Source: CAYMND01 sp964465065
GTDB taxonomy: Bacteria; Acidobacteriota; Aminicenantia; UBA2199
DNA: 54,926 nucleotides
Reading direction: 5' to 3'
NCBI GenBank assembly: GCA_964465065.1
Contig: CAYXHZ010000017.1
Coordinates: forward strand, 1 to 54,926
Shown here one piece after another: positions 1 to 7,956 of the stretch. Every line of letters starts with the position of its first letter. Position 1 is the first letter of the stretch. Under the pieces are notes generated by a model. That model was not told the origin of the DNA. It ran no database searches and saw nothing but the letters and a program-made list of their open reading frames with translations. The translations under genes and the position numbers were made by a program.

Positions 1-137
1 TAGGATGTAATTATCGTTCATACAAAATGAAGAAAAAACAATAATTTAATTGCACCGTCCCCAGCCCAGACGGCATACAGTCCGCCGATACTCCGCTTGA
101 CATGGAGACGTCGAGTCCGCAGGCGTCGCCTCCGGAC

Positions 138-356
138 TCATGCGCGTTTCAGTTCCCGTTTGGCCACGCCACTGAACTCAAAGCGTTCGTCGATATCCCG
201 AAAGTCGACATTGACGATTTCCCAGCCTTCGCGCCCCAGCTTGTTGAGGTAGACCTCCACGTCGTGGCGATCTTTGCCTTCGAACTTTTCGCCACGCGGA
301 ACGTCCCTGGAATCGATCAGCCGATACTCCCATTGTTTCAACATGTCCTCACCCAT
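138..356 (-). CDS. DUF4177-like small protein
   Basis: This is a 72-residue soluble protein with the W-E-Y-x(L/V) opening and the G-W-E-I/V-V-N core seen in DUF4177-type proteins, whose function is unknown. The chosen ATG at 356 overlaps the stop codon of the upstream TPM gene (TGATG), which suggests translational coupling. A GTG at 359 and an ATG at 344 (starting MLKQWEYR) are alternatives. It is the last gene of the LemA-TPM-TPM operon on this strand, so a role with those membrane proteins is possible but inferred only from position. A hairpin (arms 113-119 and 133-139, with further pairing inside) overlaps its stop codon and could stabilise the message end; no T-run follows. Confidence 0.65.
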   Translation of the reverse strand: MGEDMLKQWEYRLIDSRDVPRGEKFEGKDRHDVEVYLNKLGREGWEIVNVDFRDIDERFEFSGVAKRELKRA

Positions 357-1084
357 CACCAGCGTCCCGAGGCACCGCCGCCGCCGAAGCTGCCGCCGCC
401 GCCGGAAAAGCCGCCGAATCCACCGCCGCCAGACGAGGAACCACCGCCCAGACCGCCGATCCAGAACGATCCGCCGCCGCGTCCGCCACGGCTGCGTAAA
501 ATAAAGACCAGGATCCAGAAAACGATGATCACTGCCGTCGGAATGCCGCCCTTCTTGCCATCGTTACGACTCTCGTTGAAGCGCCGCAGCTCTTGCTCGG
601 AAATGTCGGCCTGCCCGCCGACCACCCCGATCATGGCCTGAATCCCGGCCTCGATACCGGCCGCGTAATCGCCTTTTTTGAAACGGGGAATGATCTCACG
701 GTTGATGATATAGGAAGATTTGGCGTCGGTCAGCCGCTCCTCCAGGCCGTAACCGACCTCGATACGGATCTGGCGGTCATCCAGAGACACCAGCAGCAAT
801 GCGCCGTTGTTCTGCCCCGCCTGCCCCAGCTTCCAGGCCGAGGCGACACGGTAGCTGAAATCGCTCAGATCCTCACCCTCCAGGCTGTTCAGGGTCAACA
901 GTGCGATCTGCATTCCGGCGGTCTGTTCCTCCAGCTGGGCCAGCATCGCTTCGAGGCGGTAGCGAGTCGCATCGTCGAGCAGTGCGGCCAGATCGTTGAC
1001 CCGCCCCTGCAAGGGAGGAATCTCCAGCGAGGGCAGCGCGACCGCAAGCGCCAGCAGAAACAGAATAACCAGTCTCTTGCTCAT
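356..1084 (-). CDS. TPM-domain exported protein with Gly-rich tail (YgcG-like)
   Basis: This 242-residue protein has an N-terminal signal peptide (MSKRLVILFLLALAVA), then a TPM domain with the family hallmarks L-D-D-A-T-R and N-N-G-A-L-L-L-V near residues 35-150. One membrane segment follows (GIPTAVIIVFWILVFIL), and the tail is made almost entirely of Gly, Ser and Phe ending in W. This is the usual architecture of YgcG-type proteins, which sit in the envelope with the TPM domain outside; their biochemical role is unresolved. The ATG at 1084 is chosen because longer in-frame starts run into the upstream gene and precede the signal peptide. It starts one base after the stop of the other TPM gene, so the two are co-translated. 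Confidence 0.85.
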   Translation of the reverse strand: MSKRLVILFLLALAVALPSLEIPPLQGRVNDLAALLDDATRYRLEAMLAQLEEQTAGMQIALLTLNSLEGEDLSDFSYRVASAWKLGQAGQNNGALLLVSLDDRQIRIEVGYGLEERLTDAKSSYIINREIIPRFKKGDYAAGIEAGIQAMIGVVGGQADISEQELRRFNESRNDGKKGGIPTAVIIVFWILVFILRSRGGRGGGSFWIGGLGGGSSSGGGGFGGFSGGGGSFGGGGASGRW

Positions 1085-1085
1085 G

Positions 1086-1772
1086 TCAGCGCTCCAGCAC
1101 CGTGACCCGGTCGGCCAGGTGATTTTCGCGTTCGCGGCTGCGCGGGAAATTGTCGGCCAAAACCGCACCGGCCTGCTCGATACCCAAGCGCAGACCGTCA
1201 ATCAATCCCTTTTTTTTGAGTTCACGTTTCATCCGGACCACGATCTGTTGCCAGCTGTCCTGGGAAATACGCTGAGCCAGACCGATATCGGCCAGCAGTT
1301 CGACCCGCTGTTCGAGCAAGGACACGAACACCAGCAGGCCGAGCCGGTTATCGGTGTGCGAAACCAGGGACTCGGCGAATGCCCGCAACGCCCGCTCATG
1401 GACACGGCGGGCCATGATCCGCCGCGGGATGACCAAACGATCCAGGACGGGAACATTGACCAGCAAATAGACGATCAGCATGACCGTGAAGGCCAGTCCA
1501 CCACAACTCATGACCAGATAGGACGGATGATAATCCCAGAAACTGGTCCGCAGGTACGCCTCGATCGGCTCCAGCCAGATCAGCGTGGCCAGAAAGGCCA
1601 ACAGGCCGAGCAGTACGGCCGCCCGGAATTCGTAAAAAGCGTAATCGTGGCTCTCGCTGACCAGCACCGGAACGATCTCGGCGTCCGATCTTTTTTCAAG
1701 CTCGGCCACACTCCGCTCGATCTCCGGCAGCTGTGCCCGTTCACGGGAACTGATCCGTCTGCTCCAGTTCAT
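1086..1772 (-). CDS. TPM-domain membrane protein
   Basis: This 228-residue protein belongs to the TPM family but lacks the glycine tail of its neighbour. The N-terminus is charged and likely cytoplasmic (IERSVAELEKRSDAEIVPVL). Two membrane helices lie near residues 48-70 and 85-110, and a further TPM-like region follows (NRLGLLVFVSLLEQRVELLADIG). LemA plus a secreted TPM protein plus a membrane TPM protein is a recurrent bacterial cluster; it is thought to act in the envelope, but no reaction is established. It lies 12 bases after lemA and one base before the secreted TPM gene. Confidence 0.8.
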   Translation of the reverse strand: MNWSRRISSRERAQLPEIERSVAELEKRSDAEIVPVLVSESHDYAFYEFRAAVLLGLLAFLATLIWLEPIEAYLRTSFWDYHPSYLVMSCGGLAFTVMLIVYLLVNVPVLDRLVIPRRIMARRVHERALRAFAESLVSHTDNRLGLLVFVSLLEQRVELLADIGLAQRISQDSWQQIVVRMKRELKKKGLIDGLRLGIEQAGAVLADNFPRSRERENHLADRVTVLER

Positions 1773-1784
1773 GCCGTCCGCCGC

Positions 1785-2402
1785 CTATTTCCCGAAACTG
1801 ACTTTCGGAGCTTCCTGGGCATCGGCAGCCGCTTTGAAATACGCTCGCTCATTGTAGCCGAACAGGCGGGCAATCAGGATACGCGGGAATTTTTTGATAT
1901 AGACATTGAAGACCTGAACCACCTCGTTGAACTTTTTACGTTCAACGGCAATACGGTTCTCGGTGCCTTCCAACTGACTCTGCAGGGCCAGAAAGCTTTC
2001 GTTGGCTTTGAGGTCCGGATACTTCTCGACCACGACCATCAGCCGCTGCAGGGCTCCGGCCAGACCGGCCTGGGCCTGACTGAACTGTTCCATGGCCTGG
2101 GGGTTGTTGAGCATCTCGGGGCTCATGTTCATCACGCCGCCGACCTTGGAACGCGCCTCGGTGACCGCTTCCAGGGTTTCCCGTTCGTGCGCGGCGTAGC
2201 CCTTGACCGTCTCGACCAGGTTGGGAATCAGATCGTAGCGGCGCTGGTAGACGTTCTCCACCTGACTCCACTGCTGATTGACCGTTTCGCTGCGTTCAAT
2301 GATACCGTTGTATGATCTCCAGACCACCAGCAAACCGACGACAATGACAAAAACGGCGATGATGGCCACCAGGGCGCAACCCATTTTCATTTTACCGGTC
2401 AT
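1785..2402 (-). CDS. lemA: LemA family protein
   Basis: This 205-residue LemA-family protein has one N-terminal membrane anchor (GCALVAIIAVFVIVVGLLVV) followed by the diagnostic helical domain: W-x-Q-V-E-N-V-Y-Q-R-R-x-D-L-I-P-N-L-V-E-T-V-K-G-Y near residues 45-70, then A-R-S-K-V. LemA proteins have their helical domain outside the membrane and a poorly defined role. The ATG at 2402 is preferred over an upstream ATG at 2420 because it has an AAAGGAGG ribosome site five bases upstream. It heads an operon with two TPM proteins and a DUF4177 protein. The divergent elbB gene starts 147 bases away. Confidence 0.92.
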   Translation of the reverse strand: MTGKMKMGCALVAIIAVFVIVVGLLVVWRSYNGIIERSETVNQQWSQVENVYQRRYDLIPNLVETVKGYAAHERETLEAVTEARSKVGGVMNMSPEMLNNPQAMEQFSQAQAGLAGALQRLMVVVEKYPDLKANESFLALQSQLEGTENRIAVERKKFNEVVQVFNVYIKKFPRILIARLFGYNERAYFKAAADAQEAPKVSFGK

Positions 2403-2495
2403 GATTTCCTCCTTTGGCAATTTCGATCATTCCGAATCGACTGGCACTATTGTAAAGGATGAGATGAACTAAGGAAAGAGGCCGGCGTTCCGTTT

Positions 2496-2524
2496 TTGCA
2501 AAAAATTGCGGATCTTGCTAAAAT
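2496..2524 (+). promoter_or_regulatory. Predicted sigma70 promoter of elbB
   Basis: TTGCAA (2496-2501), a 17-base spacer and TAAAAT (2519-2524), with an extended -10 TGC just upstream. Transcription would start near 2531, about 19 bases before the elbB start. Confidence 0.55.
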
Positions 2525-2549
2525 GAAGCGTAGCGATCGGAGGCCCAAG

Positions 2550-3209
2550 ATGAAAAAGGTTGCCGTGATTCTGTCCGGATGCGGAGTGTTCGATGGCAGT
2601 GAAATCCACGAATCGGTCCTGACCTTGCTGGCCCTGGACCGGCGCAACACCGAGTTCGCCATCTTCGCCCCCAGCATCCCCCAGCATCACGTCATCAACC
2701 ATCTGACCGGTGAAGAGACCAAAGAGTTGCGCAATGTCCTGGTCGAAGCGGCCCGCATCGCCCGCGGCAAGATCGGTGACATCGGCGGCCTGGTAAACGA
2801 AGATTTCGACGCTCTGGTCTTCCCGGGCGGGTTCGGTGTAGCCAAGAATCTGTCCGATTTCGCCTTCAAGGGCGCCGGCTGTCAGGTCCACCCTTCGGTA
2901 TCGCGGGTCATCGAAGCCGCTCTGCGGCGCAGGCAACCCATGGCCTTTCTGTGCATCGCCCCGGTCATTGTCGCCCAGGTGGCCAGCAAACTGGAATTGT
3001 CCCCCTACCTGACCATCGGTTCGGACGATCAGACCGCCCAACAGATCGAGCGTCTGGGTGCCCGGCACCAGAATTGTCCGACCAGCGACTTCGTCCTGGA
3101 CCAGGAACTGAAAATCGTCACCAGCCCGGCCTACATGCTCGGCCAGCACATCAGCGAAGTGGCCGAAGGTATCGAGCGCGCCATCGACGCCTTGCTCGAA
3201 CTCTGCTAG
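2550..3209 (+). CDS. elbB: ElbB/ES1 family glyoxalase-like protein
   Basis: This 219-residue DJ-1/PfpI-superfamily protein resembles ElbB (isoprenoid biosynthesis protein with amidotransferase-like domain) and vertebrate ES1. The start M-K-K-V-A-V-I-L-S-G-C-G-V-F-D-G-S-E-I-H-E is very characteristic. The nucleophile elbow is P-M-A-F-L-C-I-A-P around residue 140, giving a reactive cysteine. E. coli ElbB has glyoxalase activity in vitro; its cellular role is uncertain. The ATG at 2550 has CGGAGG seven bases upstream, so the longer in-frame ATG at 2496 (inside the promoter) is rejected. The DtxR-type gene follows after four bases, so the two are probably co-transcribed. Confidence 0.92.
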   Translation: MKKVAVILSGCGVFDGSEIHESVLTLLALDRRNTEFAIFAPSIPQHHVINHLTGEETKELRNVLVEAARIARGKIGDIGGLVNEDFDALVFPGGFGVAKNLSDFAFKGAGCQVHPSVSRVIEAALRRRQPMAFLCIAPVIVAQVASKLELSPYLTIGSDDQTAQQIERLGARHQNCPTSDFVLDQELKIVTSPAYMLGQHISEVAEGIERAIDALLELC

Positions 3210-3213
3210 AACG

Positions 3214-3621
3214 ATGGGCCAACTCTCCCAGAGTCTGGAAGATTACCTGGAGACCCTGTACCTGCTCTCGCAATCCAAACAGACTGTCCGCATCAAAGAC
3301 CTGGTCCGGCAGATGGGCGTGCGTTCCCCCTCGGTCATCGGCGCTCTCAACCGCCTTCAGGATCTCAAGCTGGTCAATCACGAACACCACAGCCATGTGG
3401 CTTTGACCGCTGAAGGGGAGGAAAAGGCCAGACTCATCTATCACCGTCACCTTCTGCTCACCTTCTTTCTACGGAATATTCTGAACGTATCGCCCGAAAC
3501 CGCCAACCGCGACGCCTGCCAGATCGAGCACCTGATCAGCGCGGAAACCCTGCAGCAGATCGAGGCCTTCTTGACCCGGAACGGTTATCCTCCCGAGAAA
3601 ATCGAGCCGTCCAGGCTCTGA
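3214..3621 (+). CDS. DtxR/MntR-family metal-dependent repressor
   Basis: This 135-residue regulator has an N-terminal winged helix (residues 1-65, with S-L-E-D-Y-L-E-T-L-Y and G-V-R-S-P-S-V-I-G-A-L) and a C-terminal metal-binding and dimerisation domain. It has no SH3-like third domain, as in MntR. The metal ligands appear mixed. Asp in L-E-D-Y-L-E matches MntR Asp8 and Glu11, but the later motif D-A-C-Q-I-E-H carries Cys where MntR has Glu99, as DtxR/IdeR do with Cys102. That makes iron a plausible co-repressor, and feoAB lies about 6 kb away, but neither target nor metal is shown. No Shine-Dalgarno is visible, consistent with coupling to elbB four bases upstream. Confidence 0.85.
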   Translation: MGQLSQSLEDYLETLYLLSQSKQTVRIKDLVRQMGVRSPSVIGALNRLQDLKLVNHEHHSHVALTAEGEEKARLIYHRHLLLTFFLRNILNVSPETANRDACQIEHLISAETLQQIEAFLTRNGYPPEKIEPSRL

Positions 3622-3754
3622 GCCCCCGCAAAAACCCGACGGACCGAACCGGTCGCAATGAATAAATCTGTATGCCAATCCGACAAATTTATTCTATATT
3701 AAACAAGAGAAAGCCACCCAAGGCAATGGACAACCAGTCAACGGAGGATAAAGC

Positions 3755-5526
3755 ATGGCTGCTAAACTATTCAATTACCGGGACATGAAACTCTTCAACA
3801 AATTCGTCATTGTACTGCTGCCGTTCATCGTCACAGCCCTGACTGGTTTGTGCGTACTGTTCTACATGCAGGCGGCCAGGGCCCTGCGCAATCAGGCGGT
3901 CGACAGCCTTAACCAGCTGACCCGTGATTTTCACCAGAAAAGCAGCGATTTCTTCGACACTACCCTGAACAGCGTGCGCATCGCCGCCAGCCTGCCCCAG
4001 GTGCGCGCCGCCTTCGACGACCCCAGTCCGGCCACCCTGACCGCGGCCCAGAAAACCCTGCAGTCATTCACCGCTGCCATGGAGTCGGTCGAGGTCTTCG
4101 CCATTTTCGACAGCACCGGAAAATCTCTGATCGACACGGCCAACAGTTCGGGCGTGGGCATGGACAATTCCCAACGCGACTTTTTCAGACCGATCACGGC
4201 GGACAAACCCTGGGTCATCACCCACCCGGAGAAGAGTCAGCGCAGCGACGCCATCCAGGTCTACATTTCCGTCGGCATCTTCGAAGGCAATGTCAAGAAA
4301 GGCGTCTTGATGGCCTCTTCGAACTGGGCGTATTTCACGAAGAAATACTCCGACGTCATCAAGATCGGTCTGGACGGCTACGCCTACCTCATGGACGACA
4401 AGGGTCTGGTTATCGCCCACCCCGACAAGAAGAACGAGCTGAGCCTGGACGTCAACCAGTNNNNNNNNNNNNNNNNNNNNNNNNNNNNNNNNNNNNNNNN
4501 NNNNNNNNNNNNNNNNNNNNNNNNNNNNNNNNNNNNNNNNNNNNNNNNNNNNNNNNNNNNCTGATCCTGGTGCTGGCCTTCTCGCTCGTGGCCGGAATCC
4601 TGATCGCCTGGCTGATCAAAAATATCCTGGCCCCCCTCAAAGAGTTCCAGGAACGCTTCGTTCTGCTCGGCCAGGGCGACATGACCCAACGCGTCAATTT
4701 CCAGTCCGAAGACGAGATGGGGCAACTGGCCAAGAGTTTCAACGAGTTCGCCGGCACCATCCAGGAGCACCTGCGCAACACCCAGGAGACCAGCAACGGC
4801 GTGCAGACCGCTTCCGACGAGGTCGCCGCCGCCAGCAACGACCTGGCCAGCCGCACCAGCGAGGAGGCCGCCTCGCTGACCGAAACCTCGGCCACCATCG
4901 AGGAGTTCACCTCGACCACCAAAACCAACAGCGACAACGCCTCCGAGGTCAACGCCGAAATCGGCCAGTTCTCCAACGAAATCACCCAGAACGAATCCCT
5001 GTTCAACGACGTCACCAGCACCATGAAGGACATCAACCAGTCCAGCGAGAAGATCGACAGCATCGTCAACGTCATCAACGACATCAGCTTCCAGACCAAT
5101 CTGCTGGCCCTCAACGCCGCCGTCGAAGCCGCCCGGGCCGGAGACGCCGGCCGCGGTTTCGCCGTGGTGGCCGCCGAGGTACGCAACCTGGCCCAGCGCA
5201 CCGCCGAATCCTCCAAGACCATCCAGGAGATCGTCTCGGACAACGTGCGCAAGACCGGTCGCGGCATGGAACTGGTCGAAAAGGTGCAACGTTTCTTCCA
5301 GGACATCCAGGCCTTCGTGCGCAAAGTCAGCGAAAAAATATCGCAGATCGACAACAGTTCCAAGGAGCAGTCGACCGGCATCGAACAGATCAACACCGCC
5401 GTCTCGCAGATCGAGGAAGTGGTCAGCCACAACGCCGCCCTGGTCGAGGAGCTCTCGGCCAACGCCGCCACCCTGCGCGAGAGCGCCCGCGACCTGCAGG
5501 ACTCGGTCAGCAAATTCAAGGTTTAG
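3755..5526 (+). CDS. Methyl-accepting chemotaxis protein (interrupted by assembly gap)
   Basis: A single chemoreceptor gene is split by a run of 100 N. Before the gap are a first membrane helix (residues 15-35) and a periplasmic dCache-type sensor ending in the typical D-G-Y-A-Y-L-M-D-D-K-G and V-I-A-H-P-D. After the gap come the second membrane helix (LAFSLVAGILIAWLI), a HAMP linker and a long signalling coiled coil. The kinase-contact tip contains F-Q-T-N-L-L-A-L-N-A-A-V-E-A-A-R-A-G and G-R-G-F-A-V-V-A-x-E-V-R. It ends S-K-F-K-V without a CheR/CheB-binding pentapeptide. The two halves are in different frames across the gap, so the true gap length is not exactly 100. GGAGG at 3741 supports the ATG at 3755. 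No che genes are in the window. Confidence 0.9.
4461..4560. other. Assembly gap (100 N)
   Basis: One hundred unresolved bases lie inside the chemoreceptor gene. The coding frames on the two sides do not agree for a 100-base gap, so this is a placeholder length. It hides the junction between the sensor domain and the second membrane helix. Confidence 0.99.
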
Positions 5527-5536
5527 GAAGATTTCT

Positions 5537-5571
5537 TTGCGCGGCTCCCGGCTGACCCGGAAGCCGCGCAA
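5537..5571. terminator. Possible bidirectional terminator hairpin
   Basis: Ten-base arms TTGCGCGGCT (5537-5546) and AGCCGCGCAA (5562-5571) enclose a further CCGG/CCGG pairing (5548-5551 with 5557-5560). It sits between the convergent ends of the chemoreceptor gene and nfnB. There is no clear T-run on either side, so a factor-independent function is uncertain. Confidence 0.5.
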
Positions 5572-5575
5572 GGAT

Positions 5576-6970
5576 CTATTTCTTGTTCTGAATGTAGTCG
5601 TGTATGGCCAGAGCGGCTTTCTTGCCGGCGCCCATGGCCAGAATGACCGTGGCCGCCCCGGTAACCGCATCGCCGCCGGCGAACACTCCGGGCTTGCTGG
5701 TGGCTCCCGTCTCTTCCTGGGTGATGATTCCACCCCAGCTCTCCACCTTCAGATCGGACGTCGTCGAGCTGATCAACGGGTTGGGACTGTTGCCGATCGA
5801 CATGACCACCGTTTCCACATCGACCACATGTTGGGAATTCTTCTTGACCACCGGCCGTCTCCGGCCGCTGCTGTCCGGCTCGCCGAGTTCCATTTCCACG
5901 CACTCGATACCCTTGACCCAGCCGTCCGGCGTACCGAGAATCCGGGTCGGATTGGTCAGCAGCTTGAAGATGATGCCCTCTTCCTTGGCGTGGTGGATCT
6001 CCTCGACACGGGCCGGCATTTCCACTTCCGAGCGGCGGTAAATGATGTACACGTTCTCGGCGCCAAGCCGTTTGGCGCAACGGGCGGCATCCATGGCCAC
6101 ATTGCCGCCGCCGACCACAGCCACGTTTTTACCCACCTTGACCGGGGTGTCGGCCATGGGAAAGTCGTAGGCGGACATGAGGTTGATCCGGGTCAGAAAC
6201 TCGTTGGAGGAGTAGACCCCGTTGAGATTTTCGCCGGGAATGCTCATGAACTTGGGCAATCCGGCACCGGTTCCGACAAATGCGGCCTGATAGCCATCGG
6301 CGAACAGTTCGTCGATGTTGTACACCTTGCCGATGACCATATTGGTCTTGATCTGCACCCCGAGATTCTTGATCTTGTCGATTTCCTTCTGGACCAGGAC
6401 CTTGGGCAGTCTGAATTCCGGTATGCCGTACATCAGAACGCCGCCGGCCACGTGAAAGGCCTCGAAAACGGTCACTTCGTAGCCCATCTTGGCCAGATCG
6501 CCGGCACAGGTCAGACTGGCCGGACCGGACCCGATGACGGCCACCTTGATACCGTTTTTGCGGATATCGATGTGCTCGGGCTGGCTGTTGTGCATGAACC
6601 AGTCGGCTACGTAGCGCTCCAGCCGGCCGACAGCCACCGGTTCACCCTTGATGCCGCGCACGCAATATTTCTCGCACTGCGACTCCTGCGGGCAGACCCG
6701 ACCGCAGATACCCGGCAACTCGTTGGTCTCCTGCACCTTCTTGTAGGCTTCCAGCATCTTGCCCTGGGCGACCAGGGCGATGAACTCGGGAATCTTGACA
6801 TCGACCGGGCAGCCTTTGACGCAGGGCTGATGCTTGCACTTCAGGCAGCGTTCGGCTTCCTCGACGGCATTCTCCCGGGTATAACCGAGGGCCACTTCGG
6901 AAAAATTGCGGATCCTTTCCAGAGGGTTCTGCTCCGGTATGGCAACTTTTTTCGGGGACATGTTAGGCAT
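5576..6970 (-). CDS. nfnB: NfnB / SudA (GltA-like FAD-, Fe-S subunit)
   Basis: This 464-residue homologue of the glutamate synthase small subunit is, in this context, the large subunit of NADH-dependent ferredoxin:NADP+ oxidoreductase (NfnAB) or sulfide dehydrogenase SudAB. N-terminal Fe-S ligands are C-L-K-C and C-V-K-G-C-P (about residues 42-55), then C-G-R-V-C-P and C-E-K-Y-C (about 94-108). An FAD Rossmann motif is G-S-G-P-A-S-L near 150, and a NADPH motif is G-G-G-N-V-A-M-D near 289. The start at 6970 overlaps the nfnA stop by eight bases; an ATG three codons later is possible. It would balance NADH, NADPH and reduced ferredoxin in the cytoplasm. No glutamate synthase large subunit is present, which argues against GltBD. 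Confidence 0.88.
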   Translation of the reverse strand: MPNMSPKKVAIPEQNPLERIRNFSEVALGYTRENAVEEAERCLKCKHQPCVKGCPVDVKIPEFIALVAQGKMLEAYKKVQETNELPGICGRVCPQESQCEKYCVRGIKGEPVAVGRLERYVADWFMHNSQPEHIDIRKNGIKVAVIGSGPASLTCAGDLAKMGYEVTVFEAFHVAGGVLMYGIPEFRLPKVLVQKEIDKIKNLGVQIKTNMVIGKVYNIDELFADGYQAAFVGTGAGLPKFMSIPGENLNGVYSSNEFLTRINLMSAYDFPMADTPVKVGKNVAVVGGGNVAMDAARCAKRLGAENVYIIYRRSEVEMPARVEEIHHAKEEGIIFKLLTNPTRILGTPDGWVKGIECVEMELGEPDSSGRRRPVVKKNSQHVVDVETVVMSIGNSPNPLISSTTSDLKVESWGGIITQEETGATSKPGVFAGGDAVTGAATVILAMGAGKKAALAIHDYIQNKK

Positions 6971-7808
6971 TGATCTTCTCCTCCAACCTGCACTCGTGCT
7001 CGGTCATCGATTTGGCTTCCTGATCCTTGTACATCGTCTGCCGGCGCATGGCCTCGTCGAAATCGACCAGGTGGCCGTCAAAATCGGGTCCGTCGACGCA
7101 GGCGAATTTCGTCTGGCCGCCCACGGTCACCCGGCAGCCGCCGCACATGCCCGTACCGTCGATCATGACCGGATTCATGCTGACCATGGTCTTGATGCCG
7201 TAGGCTTTGGTCAGCTGGCTGACGACCTTCATCATGATCAGCGGACCGATGGCGATAACCAGATCGTATTGGGCTCCACCGTCCAGCAAACTTTTCAGAA
7301 CATCGGACACAAAGCCTTTCTTGCCGTTGGAACCGTCATCGGTGGTCAGGTAAAGATGCGTGCAGGCCTTTTTCAGCTCCTCTTCCAGAATGATCAGGTC
7401 CTTGTTCTTGAATCCGGCGATGACATCCACCTGGGCACCCAGCTCGTTCAGCTTTTTCGCCTGGGGGTAGGCGATCGCCGTACCCAGACCACCGCCGATG
7501 ACCGCCGCTCTGCGGACATTGTCCAGATGGGATTGCACACCCAACGGCCCGACGAAATCGAGGATCTCGTCACCCTCGTTCAGAGTCGCCAGCAGTTTGG
7601 TCGTCTTGCCGATCACCTGAAAAATGATCGTCACCGTGCCTTTTTGCACATCGTAATCGGCGATAGTCAAGGGAATCCGTTCCCCTTTGTCCTTGACCCT
7701 GAGGATGATGAACTGACCGGGATTTGCCTTATTTGCAATATGGGGCGCCAGCACATCCATCAAAACGACCGTCGGATTCAACACCTTTTTCCGGACTATT
7801 TTGTACAT
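6963..7808 (-). CDS. nfnA: NfnA / SudB (FAD, 2Fe-2S subunit)
   Basis: This 281-residue member of the ferredoxin-NADP+ reductase/PyrK family is the partner of NfnB. It has a beta-barrel FAD domain, an NAD-binding domain with G-G-G-L-G-T-A, and a C-terminal 2Fe-2S site with M-C-G-G-C-R-V and F-A-C-V-D-G-P (about residues 220-240). The ATG at 7808 is preferred to earlier in-frame starts because it has GGAGG five bases upstream. The pair NfnA-NfnB in this order, overlapping by eight bases, is the standard arrangement in anaerobes where the complex performs flavin-based electron bifurcation or confurcation. PyrK is the alternative, but no PyrD is nearby. Confidence 0.88.
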   Translation of the reverse strand: MYKIVRKKVLNPTVVLMDVLAPHIANKANPGQFIILRVKDKGERIPLTIADYDVQKGTVTIIFQVIGKTTKLLATLNEGDEILDFVGPLGVQSHLDNVRRAAVIGGGLGTAIAYPQAKKLNELGAQVDVIAGFKNKDLIILEEELKKACTHLYLTTDDGSNGKKGFVSDVLKSLLDGGAQYDLVIAIGPLIMMKVVSQLTKAYGIKTMVSMNPVMIDGTGMCGGCRVTVGGQTKFACVDGPDFDGHLVDFDEAMRRQTMYKDQEAKSMTEHECRLEEKINA

Positions 7809-7884
7809 CGATACCTCCATCGACATCATCCATGGCTGCGGGAAAAAGCTTTCCCGATCTGGTTCAGATTACCACAGAACGATT

Positions 7885-7914
7885 ACAATACGACGAGTCG
7901 GTCTTGCTTGTCAA
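7885..7914 (-). promoter_or_regulatory. Predicted sigma70 promoter of nfnAB
   Basis: On the minus strand TTGACA (7914-7909), an 18-base spacer and TATTGT (7890-7885). Transcription would start near 7878, giving a leader of about 70 bases that includes a small hairpin (7839-7856, arms CGGGAAA and TTTCCCG). Confidence 0.65.
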
Positions 7915-7956
7915 GATCGTCGACAGGGATGTGTTTTCCGCCCGGTCGGCCTGGGC

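Noticed and set aside
360..480. CCG/GCC-rich low-complexity tract that looks like a repeat array
   Set aside because: It is the coding sequence of the Gly/Ser-rich tail of a TPM protein on the minus strand.
3660..3700. Possible sigma28 promoter before the chemoreceptor (TAAA followed by CCGACAA)
   Set aside because: The distance between the two parts is too short for the flagellar consensus and the match is partial.
5537..6973. Long plus-strand open frame antisense to nfnB
   Set aside because: The minus strand has clear Fe-S, FAD and NADPH motifs and coupled spacing to nfnA. The plus-strand protein has the biased composition typical of a shadow frame.
5576..7808. Glutamate synthase (GltBD) function for the GltA-like gene
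   Set aside because: The large subunit is absent and the adjacent gene is the NfnA/SudB partner, so NfnAB is the better reading.
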